Shown piece by piece: positions 10,712 to 23,098 of a stretch of 64,000 nt of DNA. Source of the stretch: Portunus trituberculatus (Eukaryota; Arthropoda; Malacostraca; Decapoda; Portunidae); NCBI RefSeq assembly GCF_017591435.1, contig NC_059300.1, positions 19,650,436-19,714,435 of the forward strand. The letters are read 5' to 3'. Positions within the stretch are counted from its first letter, which is position 1. Each line of letters starts with the position of its first letter. The position numbers and the translations under genes were made by a program. Under the pieces are notes generated by a model. It was not told the origin of the DNA. It did no database searches and saw only the letters and a program-made list of their open reading frames with translations.

Positions 10712-13500
10712 AATATCCAAAATAGGGGTGAGAAGAAGAAAGCCTTGTGCAGCAAGGCCGCAGGAGGAGGGGAGCCATGCAGTTAGCAAGATCAAACTAG
10801 CAGTTAGCATGAAACTAGAGATGCAACATTCAGGCGGTGAGAAAGAGGCTGAAGACAGTCACTTAGAGGAGGAGGAAATGATGAGACGAAAAGCTTTTGA
10901 TTTCACCCTATCTAATAAAACTGTGTGAGTGGAACCGGCCCACCCAAAACATGCTAAGAGGACTCCATACATGGGTGGATAAGACTCTTGTACATAGTTA
11001 GCATCTGGGGAGGCGAGAAGAACTGGCGGAGACGCCTCAGAACGCCTAATTTCATAGAAACTGTTTTAGCAAGAGATGAGATAAGAAGTTTCTAGTTTAG
11101 ATTATGAGTAAAGGATAAGCCAAGGATATTCAATGTAGAAGAAGAGGAATGTCATTGAAGAAGAGGGGATAGTTGTCTGGAAGATTGTGTCGAGTTGATA
11201 GATGGAGGAATTGAGTTTTTGAGGCATTGAACACTACTAGGTTTTCTCTGCTCCAATCAAAAATTTTAGAAAGATCAGAAGTTAGGCGTTCTGTGGCGTC
11301 CCTGCGTGATCTGTTGACTTCCTGAAGTGTTGGTCGTCTCTGAAAAAAGACGTGGAAAAGTGTAAGATGGTATTACCAGCGTAGGAGTGGATAGGGCAAG
11401 AAGTTTGGTTAAGAAGATCATTAATTAATAATAGGAAGAGAGTGGGTGACAAGACAGAACCCTGAGGAACACCACTGTTAATAGATTTAGGAGAACAGCG
11501 GCCCTCTACCACAGCAGATATAGAACGGTTGGAGAGGAAATAAGAGATGAAGTTGCAGAGATGGGTGAAACCGTAGGATGACAGTTTTGAGACCAAAGCT
11601 TTGTGCCAGACTCTATCAAAAGCTTTTGGTATATGTAATGCGACAGCAAGATTTTCACCGAAATCTCTAAAAGAGGATGACCCAGTATGGAAAGACAGAA
11701 GATAAGCAGTAGACTGGCCTTGACGGAACCCATACCGGTGATAAGATAGGAGATTGTGAAGTGACAGATGTTTAAGAATCTTCCTATTGAGGATAGATTA
11801 AAAAGCTTTAGACAACAAACAAGAAATTAAAGCTATAAGGCAGGAGTTTGAAGGATTAAAACGGTCACCTTTTTTAGGAACAGCCTGAAAGTAGGGAAAA
11901 GTCCAGCATGAAGGAAAGGTAGAAGTCCATAGACATAGTTGAAAGAGTGCAAGCACGGAAAAAAAGTTTTTGAGAACAATAGGAGGAACTCCATTAGGTC
12001 CATAAGCCTTCTGAGGGTTTAAGCCAGCGAGAACAAGGAAAACATCATTATGAAGAACTTTAATTGATAGCATGAAATAGTCAGAGGTAAGATGAGAGGG
12101 AGGAACAAATCCAGAATCATCCATTAGCAAAGGTTTAAGAGAAGATTTCAGCTTTAGTGATAGAAATAATGGCAGTGGTGACATCAGGATGAAATAGAAG
12201 AGGGAAAGATGAACAAGTAAAGTTGTTGGAGATGTTTTTAGCCAGATGCCAAAAGTTTCGAGAGGAGTTGGAGTTTGAAATTTTTTTACATTTTCTATTT
12301 ATAAAGGAGTGTTAGGCAAGTTGAAGAACGGACTTAGCATGATTTCAGACGGAAATATAAAGTGCATAAGACTCAGGTGACGGAAGGCTCAAGTACCTTT
12401 TATGTAGCACGGAAACAGGTTGAGTTAAACCAAAGTTTAGAGGGTTTAGGTTGAAAAAAAGAGTGAGGAATATATGCCTCCATGGCAGACACTATCACCT
12501 CTGTTATATGTTCATCACACAGAGATGGGTCTCTGACACGGAAACAGTAATCATTCTCGGGAAAATGAGTATAATATCTCCTCAGGTCCCCCCAACTGGC
12601 AGAGACAAGACACCAGAGGCACCTCCGCCTGAGGAGGGACTGGAGAAGTGAGACAAGATGCAGATATGAGATTATGGCCAGAAAACCCCCACAGAGAAGA
12701 AAACGTAACAGCATAAGCAGAAGGATTAGAGGCAAGAAAAAGAAAAAAAATGTTGGGCGTATCTCCAAGTCCGTCAGGAATACGAGGATGGTGTTGCACC
12801 ATTTGCTTTAGTTCATGTAGGATAGCAAAGTTGAAGGCTAGTTTACCAGGATGGTCAGTGAAGGGAGAGGAAAACCAAAGCTAGCGGAAATCTCTAAGAT
12901 GGAAATCTCCACAAAAGGATAGAGGGATAGAATGTGCTCCACTTTGGAGTTAGGGAAGAGATAGACAGCACAGAAAAATTTAGTTAGAGTGACTTTTGAG
13001 TCGAATCAAGAGTGTGGCCACTAGAGCAAGTCAAGTCATTGCATACATAGACGCAACATCCAGCTTTGAAGCGAAAATGAGAATAGAGAAAGTAGGAGGG
13101 AACAAAAAAGAGGTCACTGTCAGTTGCCTCAGACACTTGTGTTTCGGTGAGTAAAAGAAGATGAGGCTTAGCAGAGGAGAGGTGAAAATCATATATAAGA
13201 CAAGAATGTTGCAGAAGTTAATGAAGAAAAAGCAGTCTAACCTGAGAACATTTATGGTTCCCTTCCCAAAAGGTGACTCCGAGGATGATGTAGGAGTCAC
13301 CATTTTTTAATATTAAGTGAAGGATGAGTGTATGCAGGAAGTGCTTTTAGCTTTGTGTAAAGGGAGCGAGTTGTCTTTAGAGGGAAGGGTGTGACTGCCC
13401 CTTGAGTTATGAGGCAAAAAGGGAAACGTTCATAGATTTCACAGCACCCCCTGAACTGATCCAGACCAGAACAGGTCCAGATGAGAACTAGCACTATTCG
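10712..13500 (-). mobile_element. LINE F3 copy 3, inverted, nearly full-length EN-RT
   Basis: On the minus strand this copy runs from a putative 5' leader (about 13500-13310) through the endonuclease (13300-12800), linker (12768-12400 with FQPKPSKLWFNS), RT start (12184-11798 with AGLNPQKAYGPNGVPP and VPKKGDRFNPSN), SGVPQGSVLSPTLF (about 11490), a decayed SYAGNTILH in place of SYADDT, and down to the C-terminal region at 10728. The second catalytic Asp pair of the RT is replaced by G-N, so this copy would be dead even without its frameshifts. Its 3' end is truncated at the junction with copy 2. Boundaries at 13310-13500 are uncertain. Confidence 0.8.
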
Positions 13501-13674
13501 ACTTCGCTGGGAGTAAATTATCGTTTTGGTAAGTGTCTACTATATCCTCCACTGAAACATGACAAGCATGCGACACAGAGCAATCTCCAATCGCATTGAG
13601 CAATCGCAGCGTAGCGTAACTTACTGTTCCACCTCCTTCATTTCTGAAGCTTGCACTGAATCCATATTAAATGG
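13501..13674. other. Unrecognised DNA
   Basis: Short spacer between LINE F3 copy 3 and SINE A1. Nothing recognisable is seen. Confidence 0.5.
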
Positions 13675-13932
13675 TAATTCACCACGGTCGTTCCCATACG
13701 GAAAGAGCTTAGAGCTCGTTCTGTCCGACCTACGAATAGGACTGAGACCACACCACAAACCACACACTGGGATAGCGAGGCCACAACCCCTCGAATTACA
13801 TTCTGTACCTACTTACTGCTAGGTGAATAGGGGCTACACATTAAGAGACTCGCCTATTTGCCTCGCTGCACCCAAGACTCGAACCCAACTCTTCTCAGTT
13901 GCGAGTCAAGAATGTTAACTGCTACACTACTT
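13675..13932 (-). mobile_element. SINE A copy A1 (tRNA-Val-like head)
   Basis: Minus-strand SINE. The tRNA-like head lies at the right end (degenerate box A near 13915-13930, box B near 13875). The shared central block (GTACAGAATGTAATTCGAGG-like) and the GGTGAATTA tail follow to the left. About 25 bp next to the tail are deleted relative to A5 and A6. A (GT)n tract touches the head side. Confidence 0.75.
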
Positions 13933-13933
13933 G

Positions 13934-13962
13934 GTGTGTGTGTGTGTGTGTGTGTGTGTGTT
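13934..13962. repeat. (GT)n next to SINE A1
   Basis: Short perfect dinucleotide tract directly upstream (head side) of the minus-strand SINE. Confidence 0.85.
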
Positions 13963-14047
13963 CACCGGTAGGTTTATATACTTTAAATATATAACTATTC
14001 TCCACTGCCGGTGCAACAACACACTGTTTATACTGATGACTAGATGG

Positions 14048-14206
14048 AATAAGAACATAAGAAAGGAGGGAAGCTGCAAGTGGCCGCCAGGCCTATACGA
14101 GGCAGTCCCAGTGTGCTTAATCTACCTAATTCCATATGTCTTCCCCCATCCATGAATTTATCCAACCTTCTTTTAAAGCTCTCTTTTGACTCAACACTGA
14201 CTACTA
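14048..14206 (-). mobile_element. CR1-like LINE 3' fragment (F5)
   Basis: Minus strand reads a short ESFKRRLDKFMD-like C-terminus followed by a 3' UTR that ends in TTCTTATGTTCTTATTCCA. This resembles the 3' ends of CR1-like LINEs common in decapods; the family name is from memory and the fragment is short. Confidence 0.4.
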
Positions 14207-14210
14207 GGGA

Positions 14211-14540
14211 GGCGGTGGCATAGTGGATAAGGTGGTGAGCGTGGGATCGGACAGACGTCTACGCGTAGGTTCGAAGCCCACCACGTACAGCCTTAAAATA
14301 AAAAACATTTTGCCATTTGTCGAATGGTTCAAAGATACCTACATATCACCATGATACCCAGGTTCTAGGTGGTTACACTCAAGTTGAGCTTGGGCGGTGA
14401 TATGGGCCCTAATATAGGTACCACTATAAATAAAATTGCCTGCGCCACTAATGGGCGAAAGCTGAACAGCGCTTCCCATACACTCTTCAAGTGTGCCTAC
14501 AGGCGCTATAGGCCTTACCGTAAAAAAAAAAAAAAAAAAA
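14211..14540 (+). mobile_element. SINE C copy C1 (tRNA-like head, poly-A tail)
   Basis: Head with box-A-like GGCATAGTGGATAAGG and box-B-like GGTTCGAAGCCC, a body of about 240 bp containing GGTGATATGGGCCCTAATAT, and a 19-A tail. It is about 90% alike by eye to the second copy at 44956-45279. The boxes would drive internal RNA polymerase III transcription. No cloverleaf could be assigned to a specific amino acid. Confidence 0.75.
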
Positions 14541-14764
14541 TCACGAGGAAATATCTTTTTTTTTTTTTTTTTTTCTTTAAAGAGGTAAAACATGTAATTC
14601 ATGACATGAAGGGAAAGGCAGCGGGACGCTGGTGACTGCAGGTGCAGTTTGTACTCGACGAAGCCACGAGACAGAACAGATTGTGTTGACCTGCTACAGG
14701 AGTTGCATTAAATTTCAAATTCACAGATTTTTTCCTTTTAATTAGCAACGTTTTTCTATGCTAC

Positions 14765-14859
<95 letters not shown>

Positions 14860-15006
14860 GAGTGAACAAGTTTAAAAAAAATATGACATTCAAAGGAACG
14901 AAGGTATGGTTTGCTAAATTAGGGAGTTACTGATAACATGCTCATGCATTCACACACGAGCAACAGGTCAAGCAGAGAAATAAATAACTCAATACAATTA
15001 TTAGAC
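14541..15006. repeat. Poly-T, (GA)n and unrecognised DNA
   Basis: A run of about 20 T at 14556-14575, a (GA)n of about 88 bp at 14769-14856, and otherwise unrecognised DNA. Confidence 0.8.
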
Positions 15007-15108
15007 CAGCGTTTCTTAACCATTTCTAACCTCAGCATCCCTACATGTATAGTGATGTGTAGGCAGTCTAGTAGCCCTTAATTTTTGGCTAACATTGTGT
15101 TACTACAA

Positions 15109-15189
<81 letters not shown>

Positions 15190-15313
15190 GTTTCTTTAGT
15201 ACTGGTCACCTGTGCTAGGAATAGTGATATTTTACCGCCATTTCCCAGTCTTGATCTTGATGGTACAGGTGACGCAGAATTTCTTCCACCTGAAATCAGG
15301 TTAAGAAACGCTG
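15007..15313. mobile_element. hAT-like MITE with internal (TA)n
   Basis: Perfect 15-bp terminal inverted repeats CAGCGTTTCTTAACC (15007-15021) and its complement (15299-15313) bound a 307-bp non-coding element. CAG..G ends of the C-A-G-N-G-T-T-C-T-T-A-A-C-C type are typical of hAT elements. The flanking octamers TATTAGAC and CACCAGAC share five of eight positions, compatible with a decayed 8-bp target duplication. A (TA)n of about 75 bp has expanded inside. Confidence 0.7.
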
Positions 15314-15588
15314 CACCAGACGAAGGGCTGTGGAAGAGTTGAAGAAAAAGTTGAGACGTGCAACTCTTACCTATAACAACTGTGACGGGCTAGCAGCTTC
15401 ATCGCAGTAATGGAGTGAAGCACTTAAGTAAGTACGGTACTAACTTTAGCGTGTTGCAACAACGAGATCACATGAAACCAGCGACTGAGAAAATAATACG
15501 ATTAAATTATTGAAGGTTTTGAGGTGGTAGCGATAATGATAAGAACAACAACCACAACAGCAGCAACAACAACAACAACAACAACAAC

Positions 15589-15625
<37 letters not shown>

Positions 15626-15656
15626 TGATGTCAACCATAACAATTAACTTAGCTAG
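15314..15656. repeat. (AAC)n/(AAT)n and unrecognised DNA
   Basis: 15544-15625 is an (AAC)n tract grading into (AAT)n. The rest has no recognisable feature. Confidence 0.8.
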
Positions 15657-16005
<349 letters not shown>

Positions 16006-16329
16006 CGAGTAAGAACTTTGTCATTCCATGAAATATCTTTTCTTTTTCTTTTGGAAAAGGCAAATAAATGAGAAGGAAAAATACTCTCTCTCTCTCTCTC
16101 TGAAAGTATAGATGATTCTATAATTATTGAAATAATAAATGTTAATCGTTGGTGATGCGACATCAGCAGCTTCTCTTTCCTCTGACTGCTATATGTACAA
16201 TTTCAGCGACAATGTGTGGGTGCCTGACCTATTGGCCCTATACTATGAACAAGATAATTCTCAAACATATTTAAGCCGTGAACCAAAAGCCAGAAACTAG
16301 CCAAGCGCAACAGAAAAAAAAGGCCCACT

Positions 16330-17374
16330 TCAAATGCAAGTTCCCAAAAAATCTGGTTCATAGTGACCTGTCTCCATATCTACATTTATCTAACTTTTCC
16401 TTAAATTTGTGTACACTTTCTGCTGTTACAGTCTCTTCACTCAATCGACTCCAGATGTCCACCATCCTGTATGGAAAATTGAACTTCTTAATGTTCCTGA
16501 GACACTGACTTTTCATGATCTTGGAACGTCCTCTTGTTCGTCTATCTCCATCCTCCATCAGTATTACCAGTCTTGCCTATTTATCTTTTCCATATGGTTT
16601 ACTAACTCATACATCGTTATTAAGTCTCCTCTTTTCCGTCTATCCCTCAAATTGGTAATTCCATTTCCGTCAGTATTTTGGATTCTTTTTCGTTTCTTGA
16701 TGTCTTTCCGCCTGTATGGGGACCATACCACTGTTGCATATTCTAGTCTAGGTCTTATCATAGACATAATGGTTATGATCTTTTCATCATACTCTTATCC
16801 ATGTAACTGAACGACACTCTGACAATAGTTAGTGCCTTGCATGTTAAAGCAAATAATCCATTTATGTGTCCTTCCGGAGTCAGGGTGTCTTGTATAATCA
16901 CTCCCAGGTTTTTCTCTTCATTCCTTTTCATTATAATCTCTTCTCCCATTTTATATTCCCACGTAAGTCTTTTATTATTTTTACCCATTTCCATTACATG
17001 GCATTTCCTAGTATCAAATTTTATTTTCCACTTTTGACTCCATTCCCAGATCTTGTCAATATTTTTCTGCAATTCCATACAATCACCGATGTTCCTTATT
17101 ACACTCAAAAGTTTCGCATCATCTGCAAAAACAATTATGTAGTTACTCAAACCCTCTTGTATATCGTTAATATATACTTGGAACATAATAGAAGCCAGCA
17201 CCGAAACCTGTGATAAGCCACTGGTAACAGTGCTCCAGCTTGATAGGGTGTCTCTTACCATTCTCCTCTTTTCTAAATCTGTCATCCAATTTCAGATATT
17301 TCCCTTTATTCCTCCCATGTGTTCTACTTTCCATAGGAGTCTTCTATGTGGTATTCTGTCAAAAGCCTTCTTAA
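16330..17374 (-). mobile_element. LINE F2 copy a, 3' half (RT and C-terminus)
   Basis: Minus-strand frames show LSQVSVLASIMF (a decayed VPQGSVLAPILF), FADDAK with both catalytic Asp, LGVIIQDTLTPEGH, SMIRPRLEYATVVWSPYRR, and the C-terminus FPYRMVDIWSRLSEE. The parts lie in two or more frames. It is collinear with copy b at 21068-23100. The copy is interrupted at 17375 by a DNA transposon and resumes at 18417. Confidence 0.85.
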
Positions 17375-17376
17375 TA

Positions 17377-18414
17377 CAGTAAACACCCGATTACCTGAAA
17401 GCGGATTATCCGAAAAACGGGATTATCCGAAATCGATCTGGATAATGCAATTAAAATTCATATTTTTTTCTATACTAAAACGTTCTAAAACATAAAAAAT
17501 ATGAAAATAAATAAAAAAATAACTACATAATGTACTATCAACACATTATTAAAACTATCTCATGAACTTTGTTTCGTTTCTCCATATTTGGAGTTTGTAA
17601 TTTGGCGAATATGCATTATGACTGATTGGCATCCCTCGTTAACTTTTTTTTTGCCTGCTCATAGTGAAATGATTAATTCTGTTCGTGTAATTCTGTCGCT
17701 TCGGTTTGGGTTCTGTAATTCGTTTTTGCATATTTGGGCGTGGTCGGTAATTTGTCTTTGGTTTTTCATTTGATTTAAGGTATATCAGTACTTGGTAGCC
17801 TTTTTTGTTTTCCTTGTCCTATCATTTGATAGCCTAATTTGTTTCATCATAGCTTGCTAAGGGGAACACTCTTAAACTAAAGACTTTTCATTACCGGGAA
17901 AAAAACTTTTCGGAAGGTGAGCTATATTCTGATGTGATTTTCTTTTTTTTCTTTTGCTTTTCAACTTACTCTTCAACTACTTTAGCTGATTTTAATTACA
18001 TTTAAAATTAATAAGAACAATTAAAATAAACACGTTTCAATCGTGCTTTGTTCATCGTATCGTGCATTTGTCTTCTTTCATTGTTTAAAATCGACAGTCA
18101 CGCCACTGTGTTTACACTCGCCAGTCGCATCCTACAACCTGTGTTTCCACCTCGTTTCTTTCATCATCACCATGCCTAAGGTGCCCAAAGAAACTGGGAA
18201 AAGGAAGAAAGTCATCCTTATCATATAGCATGGTAAGACTGGTGTCGGGAGATAACTGTTCGTAACAGTAGTTTTTATGATTTTTTTTTTTTTTTTACCT
18301 AAAAAATTAGTATTTTTTTTAGGTAAAAAATCATCAATCTGGATTATCCAAAAAATCGGCTTTTCCGAAAGAGGCTTCCCCCCTTTCGTTTCGGATAATC
18401 GGGGGTTTATACTG
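17377..18414 (+). mobile_element. Tigger/pogo-like DNA transposon, non-autonomous
   Basis: Terminal inverted repeats start CAGTAAACACCCGATTA on the left and CAGTATAAACCCCCGATTAT (complement) on the right, and TA flanks both sides, as expected for the pogo/Tigger branch of Tc1/mariner. Sub-terminal copies of GGATTATCCGAAA recur. It splits LINE F2 copy a within the block encoding the first RT catalytic Asp motif. A short ATG frame at 18172-18228 (MPKVPKETGKRKKVILII) resembles the N-terminus of Tigger-type transposases and stops at once; the rest of the transposase is absent. An AT-rich hairpin (18275-18333, ACCTAAAAAA/TTTTTTAGGT) lies near the right end. Confidence 0.8.
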
Positions 18415-18416
18415 TA

Positions 18417-19007
18417 TCTACATACACCGTGTAAACCCATCCATCTCTCCCTTGTACTTCATCTATTACTCTTGTATAAAAGCTTAGTAAATTTGTTATG
18501 CATGATTATCCTTTTCTGAAACCAAATTGGGAGTTATTATTTCATTTCCCTCCAGATATTCCAACCATTTTTCATTTATAACAATTTCACAGATTTTTCC
18601 CACAAGATAGTGACACTCATCTATAATTTGGGGGCTTCCTCCTTTGTATATTGGGACTATATTTGCTCTTTTCCACTCCTTTGATACCTTCCCTTCCATT
18701 AGAGAGTTGTTGATTATATCCCAAATTGGTTCCAGTAGTCATTCTTTACATTCTATCAGTGTCCATCCTGACACTCCATCCCATTGCCTTTCTTACATCT
18801 ACTTTTTCTAGTAATTTTCTAATTTTCTGTTTCTTGCACCACAATGTTTCTTAATCCTCCTGTGTCTCTTGGTTGATTGACTCTATGAACTCACCCTCTT
18901 CATTACATACTGATTTAAGGCTTTCATTCATAAGTTCACTCATTTCTTCTAGTGTTTCATGTATCTTATTTCCCTTAATTAACTTAATGATGGTCTCTCT
19001 GTTTGTC

Positions 19008-19097
<90 letters not shown>

Positions 19098-20050
19098 TTA
19101 TAAAAAATGCTTGGGTTCCTCTTAACATCTTTTCACTACATACTTTTCATAAATTCTCTCCTCTTACCTTTTTATCCTAATGTATTCGTTTAGTGCCTCG
19201 TTATACTGTTTTTTTATTTACTTCATTTCGTTGCTTCCTTATTTTTTCCCAAGCTGCATTCTTAAACGTTTTAGCTTTTGCATATATAGCATTATGCCAC
19301 ATGTGTTTGCTCTCTTTTACTCTGTATTCGGGAACATATCTCTCTACCTCCTCATTATACCTGTCTAGGAATATGTCGTGTTCCGAACCGTTGCACGAGG
19401 TTGCACAAATTCTCTGGCTACTGGTTATAGATATATAAAAAACATTTTTCACCAAATAAATAAAAGCCACGTGAAGGCCCACGCCTGTTATCAACAACAT
19501 TTAAGAACAACATCAACATTTACCTGTTGTCCTGTCACAGGATGTTTATCTGGTACCCAGGCCTAAGTCACTACTGTTTCCTTTTGACCCTTCTAATCCA
19601 TTTTATGGCTGGATACGACAACACACTGCGTACTGGCTCATATATCCATGTTTTCTTCATTTCTTGTTTCTTCATATGTTATATTGTGATGTAGATATCC
19701 TACAAATATATCATACTTCTCTTGGACTGTCTTGCCTTGCATAATTTCCCTCTAATCAATACTACAAAAGTAACTTCTTAATCCCTCAAAATTTGACTTA
19801 GCATGATTCCGTCTTTTTTTGTTTGTCACTCACTGCATTTAAAAATTTCCTGATCCTCTAAATCAATTTCTACAGTCACAAGGTCACTTTTTCCCATTGG
19901 GCTATGGTATTTGATGGTTGGACAAGGCTCTGGCTTTTTTCGTGAATACCAAATCCAGCATAGACGGTTCTTCTTCCCCCTCTATATCTTGTATAGTGTT
20001 TTACCCATTAGTCCAATGTATTTACGATTGCCAGTTAAAACATTTCCTCC
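18417..20050 (-). mobile_element. LINE F2 copy a, 5' half (EN-RT linker)
   Basis: Immediately after the transposon the F2 sequence resumes: a D-G-W-V-Y-T block, then ANIVPIYKGGSPQIIDECHYLVGKICE (18640-18560), the linker SKHMWHNAIYAKAKTFKNAAWEKIRKQR (19360-19240), and the end of the endonuclease near 19870-19900, where the usual S-D-H motif reads S-D-L. A (TA)n of about 87 bp (19010-19096) has expanded inside. Multiple stops and frameshifts are present. The 5' limit near 20050 is approximate because an RTE fragment begins there. Confidence 0.75.
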
Positions 20051-20054
20051 CCCA

Positions 20055-20865
20055 GCGTCTACTGTGACTGATGCAGTAATCTTTGCTGAGTCACTGGCGG
20101 TACTGGTAATGGCTCTAGAGGCATTGTATGAGGAGATGAAGCCCTTGGGACTCCAGGTTGCCTGGCTCAAGACCAAGGTTCAAGTGTTTGTAGGCTTACT
20201 AGATGAGACAGTACAGTCCGCCCATGCGTCAGCCGAGGACATTGAGTTCTTGGAAAACTTCACATACCTTGGTAGTATAATGCGTAACGACGGTGGATTG
20301 AGCCAGAAAATTGTACGGCGGATTGGCTTGGCCCACGGCGTTATAGACTCACTCAACACGAGTATTTGGCGTTGTTGGTACCTGTGAAGACAGACAAAAA
20401 TTCGGATCTTCAAGTCGCTGGTGATCTCTGTCTTACTCTATGATTGTGAGACATGGACGCTGAACACCGATCTAAAGAGGCGAATTGGTGCCTTTGGTAC
20501 TAGATGTTTTTGCAAGATCATAGAATACCGCTGGTATGACTGTGTCAAATCAGCGATTGCTCCGTGAGACTGATTCGAGGCCGATTACCAGCATAGTCTA
20601 TCGACGCTAACTGCGACTATATGGGCAAGTGGCACGCTAGTCGAAAGCCGATCCTGCATATCAGGTTATCTCTGAGGAGGCCAAGGGGACGTCCAAAAAA
20701 CTCATGGCTGCGGCAAGTCGATGCCTCTGGCTGGGAGTTACTTGATACGGGAAGGGAGCCTGCATTGAGACTAACGAGGCGTGACCGCCTGGAGTGGCGC
20801 CATAGATAAGCGAGGCGACGCGACCCAACGGCCTATGCCCCCCCAATGATTGATTAATTCCATAC
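20055..20865 (+). mobile_element. RTE-clade LINE 3' fragment
   Basis: The plus strand encodes the RT end and C-terminus of an RTE-type element: TDAVIFAESLAVLVMALEAL at the site of the (F/Y)ADD block, then KPLGLQVAWLKTKVQVF, ENFTYLGSI, RRIGLAHGVIDSLNTSIWR, and after stops KIRIFKSLVISVLLYDCETW and RRPRGRPKNSWLRQVD. It begins at the catalytic ADD block (already degraded to V-T-D-A), so it is 5'-truncated. It ends in TGATTGATTAAT, a short repeat typical of RTE 3' tails. The first frame is open for 158 codons from 19911, but its first 45 or so codons lie in unrelated sequence. Confidence 0.8.
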
Positions 20866-21035
20866 TTCTCGGCCTCAACACAAGCTATTTCAATATAATT
20901 TCGGAGACAGGATCACTAACCTAGCTCCCTCTACCAAAACCCCCCTGTCACACATCACCAGGTCTGCTGGGCTTCGTAGTTAGCATTTGGCAGTGTAACC
21001 CACTTGATTTTTGCGTTCGCCTTGAACGGTCGTCG

Positions 21036-21067
<32 letters not shown>
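20866..21067. other. Unrecognised DNA and (GT)n
   Basis: 20866-21035 has no recognisable feature. (GT)n at about 21036-21067 abuts the 3' end of LINE F2 copy b. Confidence 0.7.
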
Positions 21068-21069
<2 letters not shown>

Positions 21070-23098
21070 TCACCTAGTTGTATTCACCTAGTTGTAATTT
21101 TACAGGGCCTGGGTATCATACTCGTGTGGCCCCGTCTCCATATCTACACACATCTAACTTTCCTTTAAAACTATGCACACTCCTCGCTGACACCACCTCC
21201 TCACTCAAACTATTCCACACCTCCACACATCTCTGTGGGAAACTATATTTCTTCACATCCTTCAAGCATATTCCCTTGGCTATCTTTTTACTATGCGATC
21301 TCGTAGTTCTATTTAAATTTTCTTCTCTCAACATCATTTGCTCATTATCCACTTCATCCAAACCGTTCAACAGTTTATAAACCTGTATTAAATCTCCTCT
21401 TTCTCTTCTTTGTTCCAAGGTAAGCAAATTCATTTCTTTTAATCTCTCCTCATAGGTCATTTCTGCCAATTCCGGAACCATTTTTGTTGCCATTCTCTGC
21501 AATCTCTCCAACTTCCTTATATGCTTCTTTTTATAAGGGGACCAAACCACTCCAGCATATTCCAATCTTGGTCTAATTACCGTACTAATTAATTTCTTCA
21601 TCATATCTTTATCCATATAATGAAAGGCTAATCCAATATTTCTAATCAAATTATATGTTTCTCCAAACATCTTGTCAATATGAGCCTCAAACTGCCCATG
21701 GTCTTGTATTATCACTCCCAAATCCTTTTCCTTTTCCACCTTTTTCAACACTACTTCTTCACCCATCTTATATGACCCTCTTGGCCGTCTTCCACTCTTC
21801 CCCATCTCCATCACATGACTTTTGCTCAGATTAAATTCCATTTCCCACCTCTTGCTCCACTCCCAAATCCTATCCAGATCTGCCTGTAAAATTTCACAAT
21901 CTTCTTCACTCTTCACACACCTACACAACTTCGCATCATCCGCAAACAAATTAATATAACTGTTTACTCCCTCTGGCATATCATTAATATAGACAAGGAA
22001 AAGTATTGGTGCCAGCACTGAACCTTGTGGGACTCCACTCTCCACCACCAACCAGTCCGACTTTGCATCCCTTATTACCGTTCGCATCCCTTATTACCGT
22101 TCTCATCTCCCTCCATCTCAAGTAGTTTTCCATCCACTTCTAACACTTTTCCGTTCAGTCCTCCATAAATCTCTAATTTCCATAGCAGTCTCATGTGAGG
22201 TACCTTGTCAAAAGTTTTTTTAAATCCAAATATACAAAGTCCATCCATCCCTCTCTCTCTTGTATTTTGTCAACCACTCTCGAATAAAAGCTCAGTAGAT
22301 TTGTTACACATGACCTCCCTTTCCTAAAGCAAATTGATGATCCGATAATAACTTATGATCCTCCAGGAACCGTATCCAATATTTCTTTATCACCCTCTCA
22401 CAAATCTTACCGACCACACTTGTTAAAGACACAGGTCTATAGTTAAGAGGCTCTTCCTTACTGCCTCCCTTATAAATGGGCACCACTTCAGCTCTACTCT
22501 ACCGGTACTTCCCGAGTTTCTAATGAGCACCTTATAATATCATATAATGGATCAATCAATTCTTCTCTACATTCCTTCAATAATTTTCCTGAAACTTCAT
22601 CTGGTCCCATCGCTTTATCATCTTTAAGTTCCTCCAACATTTTATATAACTCCTTTTTAGGTATCTTAATGTCATCCATGTGCACATTTCCTTCTACATT
22701 CTGAGGCTTTACAAACATTGTTTCTTTAGTAAATACTTGTTGAAACCTATTATTTAGCAATTCCGCGATATTCTTAGGGTCATCTACTATCCCTTGCTCT
22801 CCTTTTAATCTTTCATTGGACTCTCTTTTTAAGTTTACCATTTATGAACCTGTAAAACAATTTTGGATGTTCCTTACTCTTGTCTACAATATCTTTTTCA
22901 AATTTTCTTTCTTCCTCCCTCCTTACCCTCCCATACTCATTTCTCGCCACTCTATAATTCTCCTTATTTAGTATATTCCTGCTCTTTTTCCATCTTTTCC
23001 AAGCCATATCTCTCTTTTCTTTAGCCTTAACACAAGTTGCATTAAACCAATCCTTTCTTCCTTCCTCTCTCGGTTTATACTTTGATACAAAGTATAAA

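Noticed and set aside
20661..20846. Minus-strand frame across the RTE fragment
   Set aside because: It is a shadow of the plus-strand RTE C-terminus.
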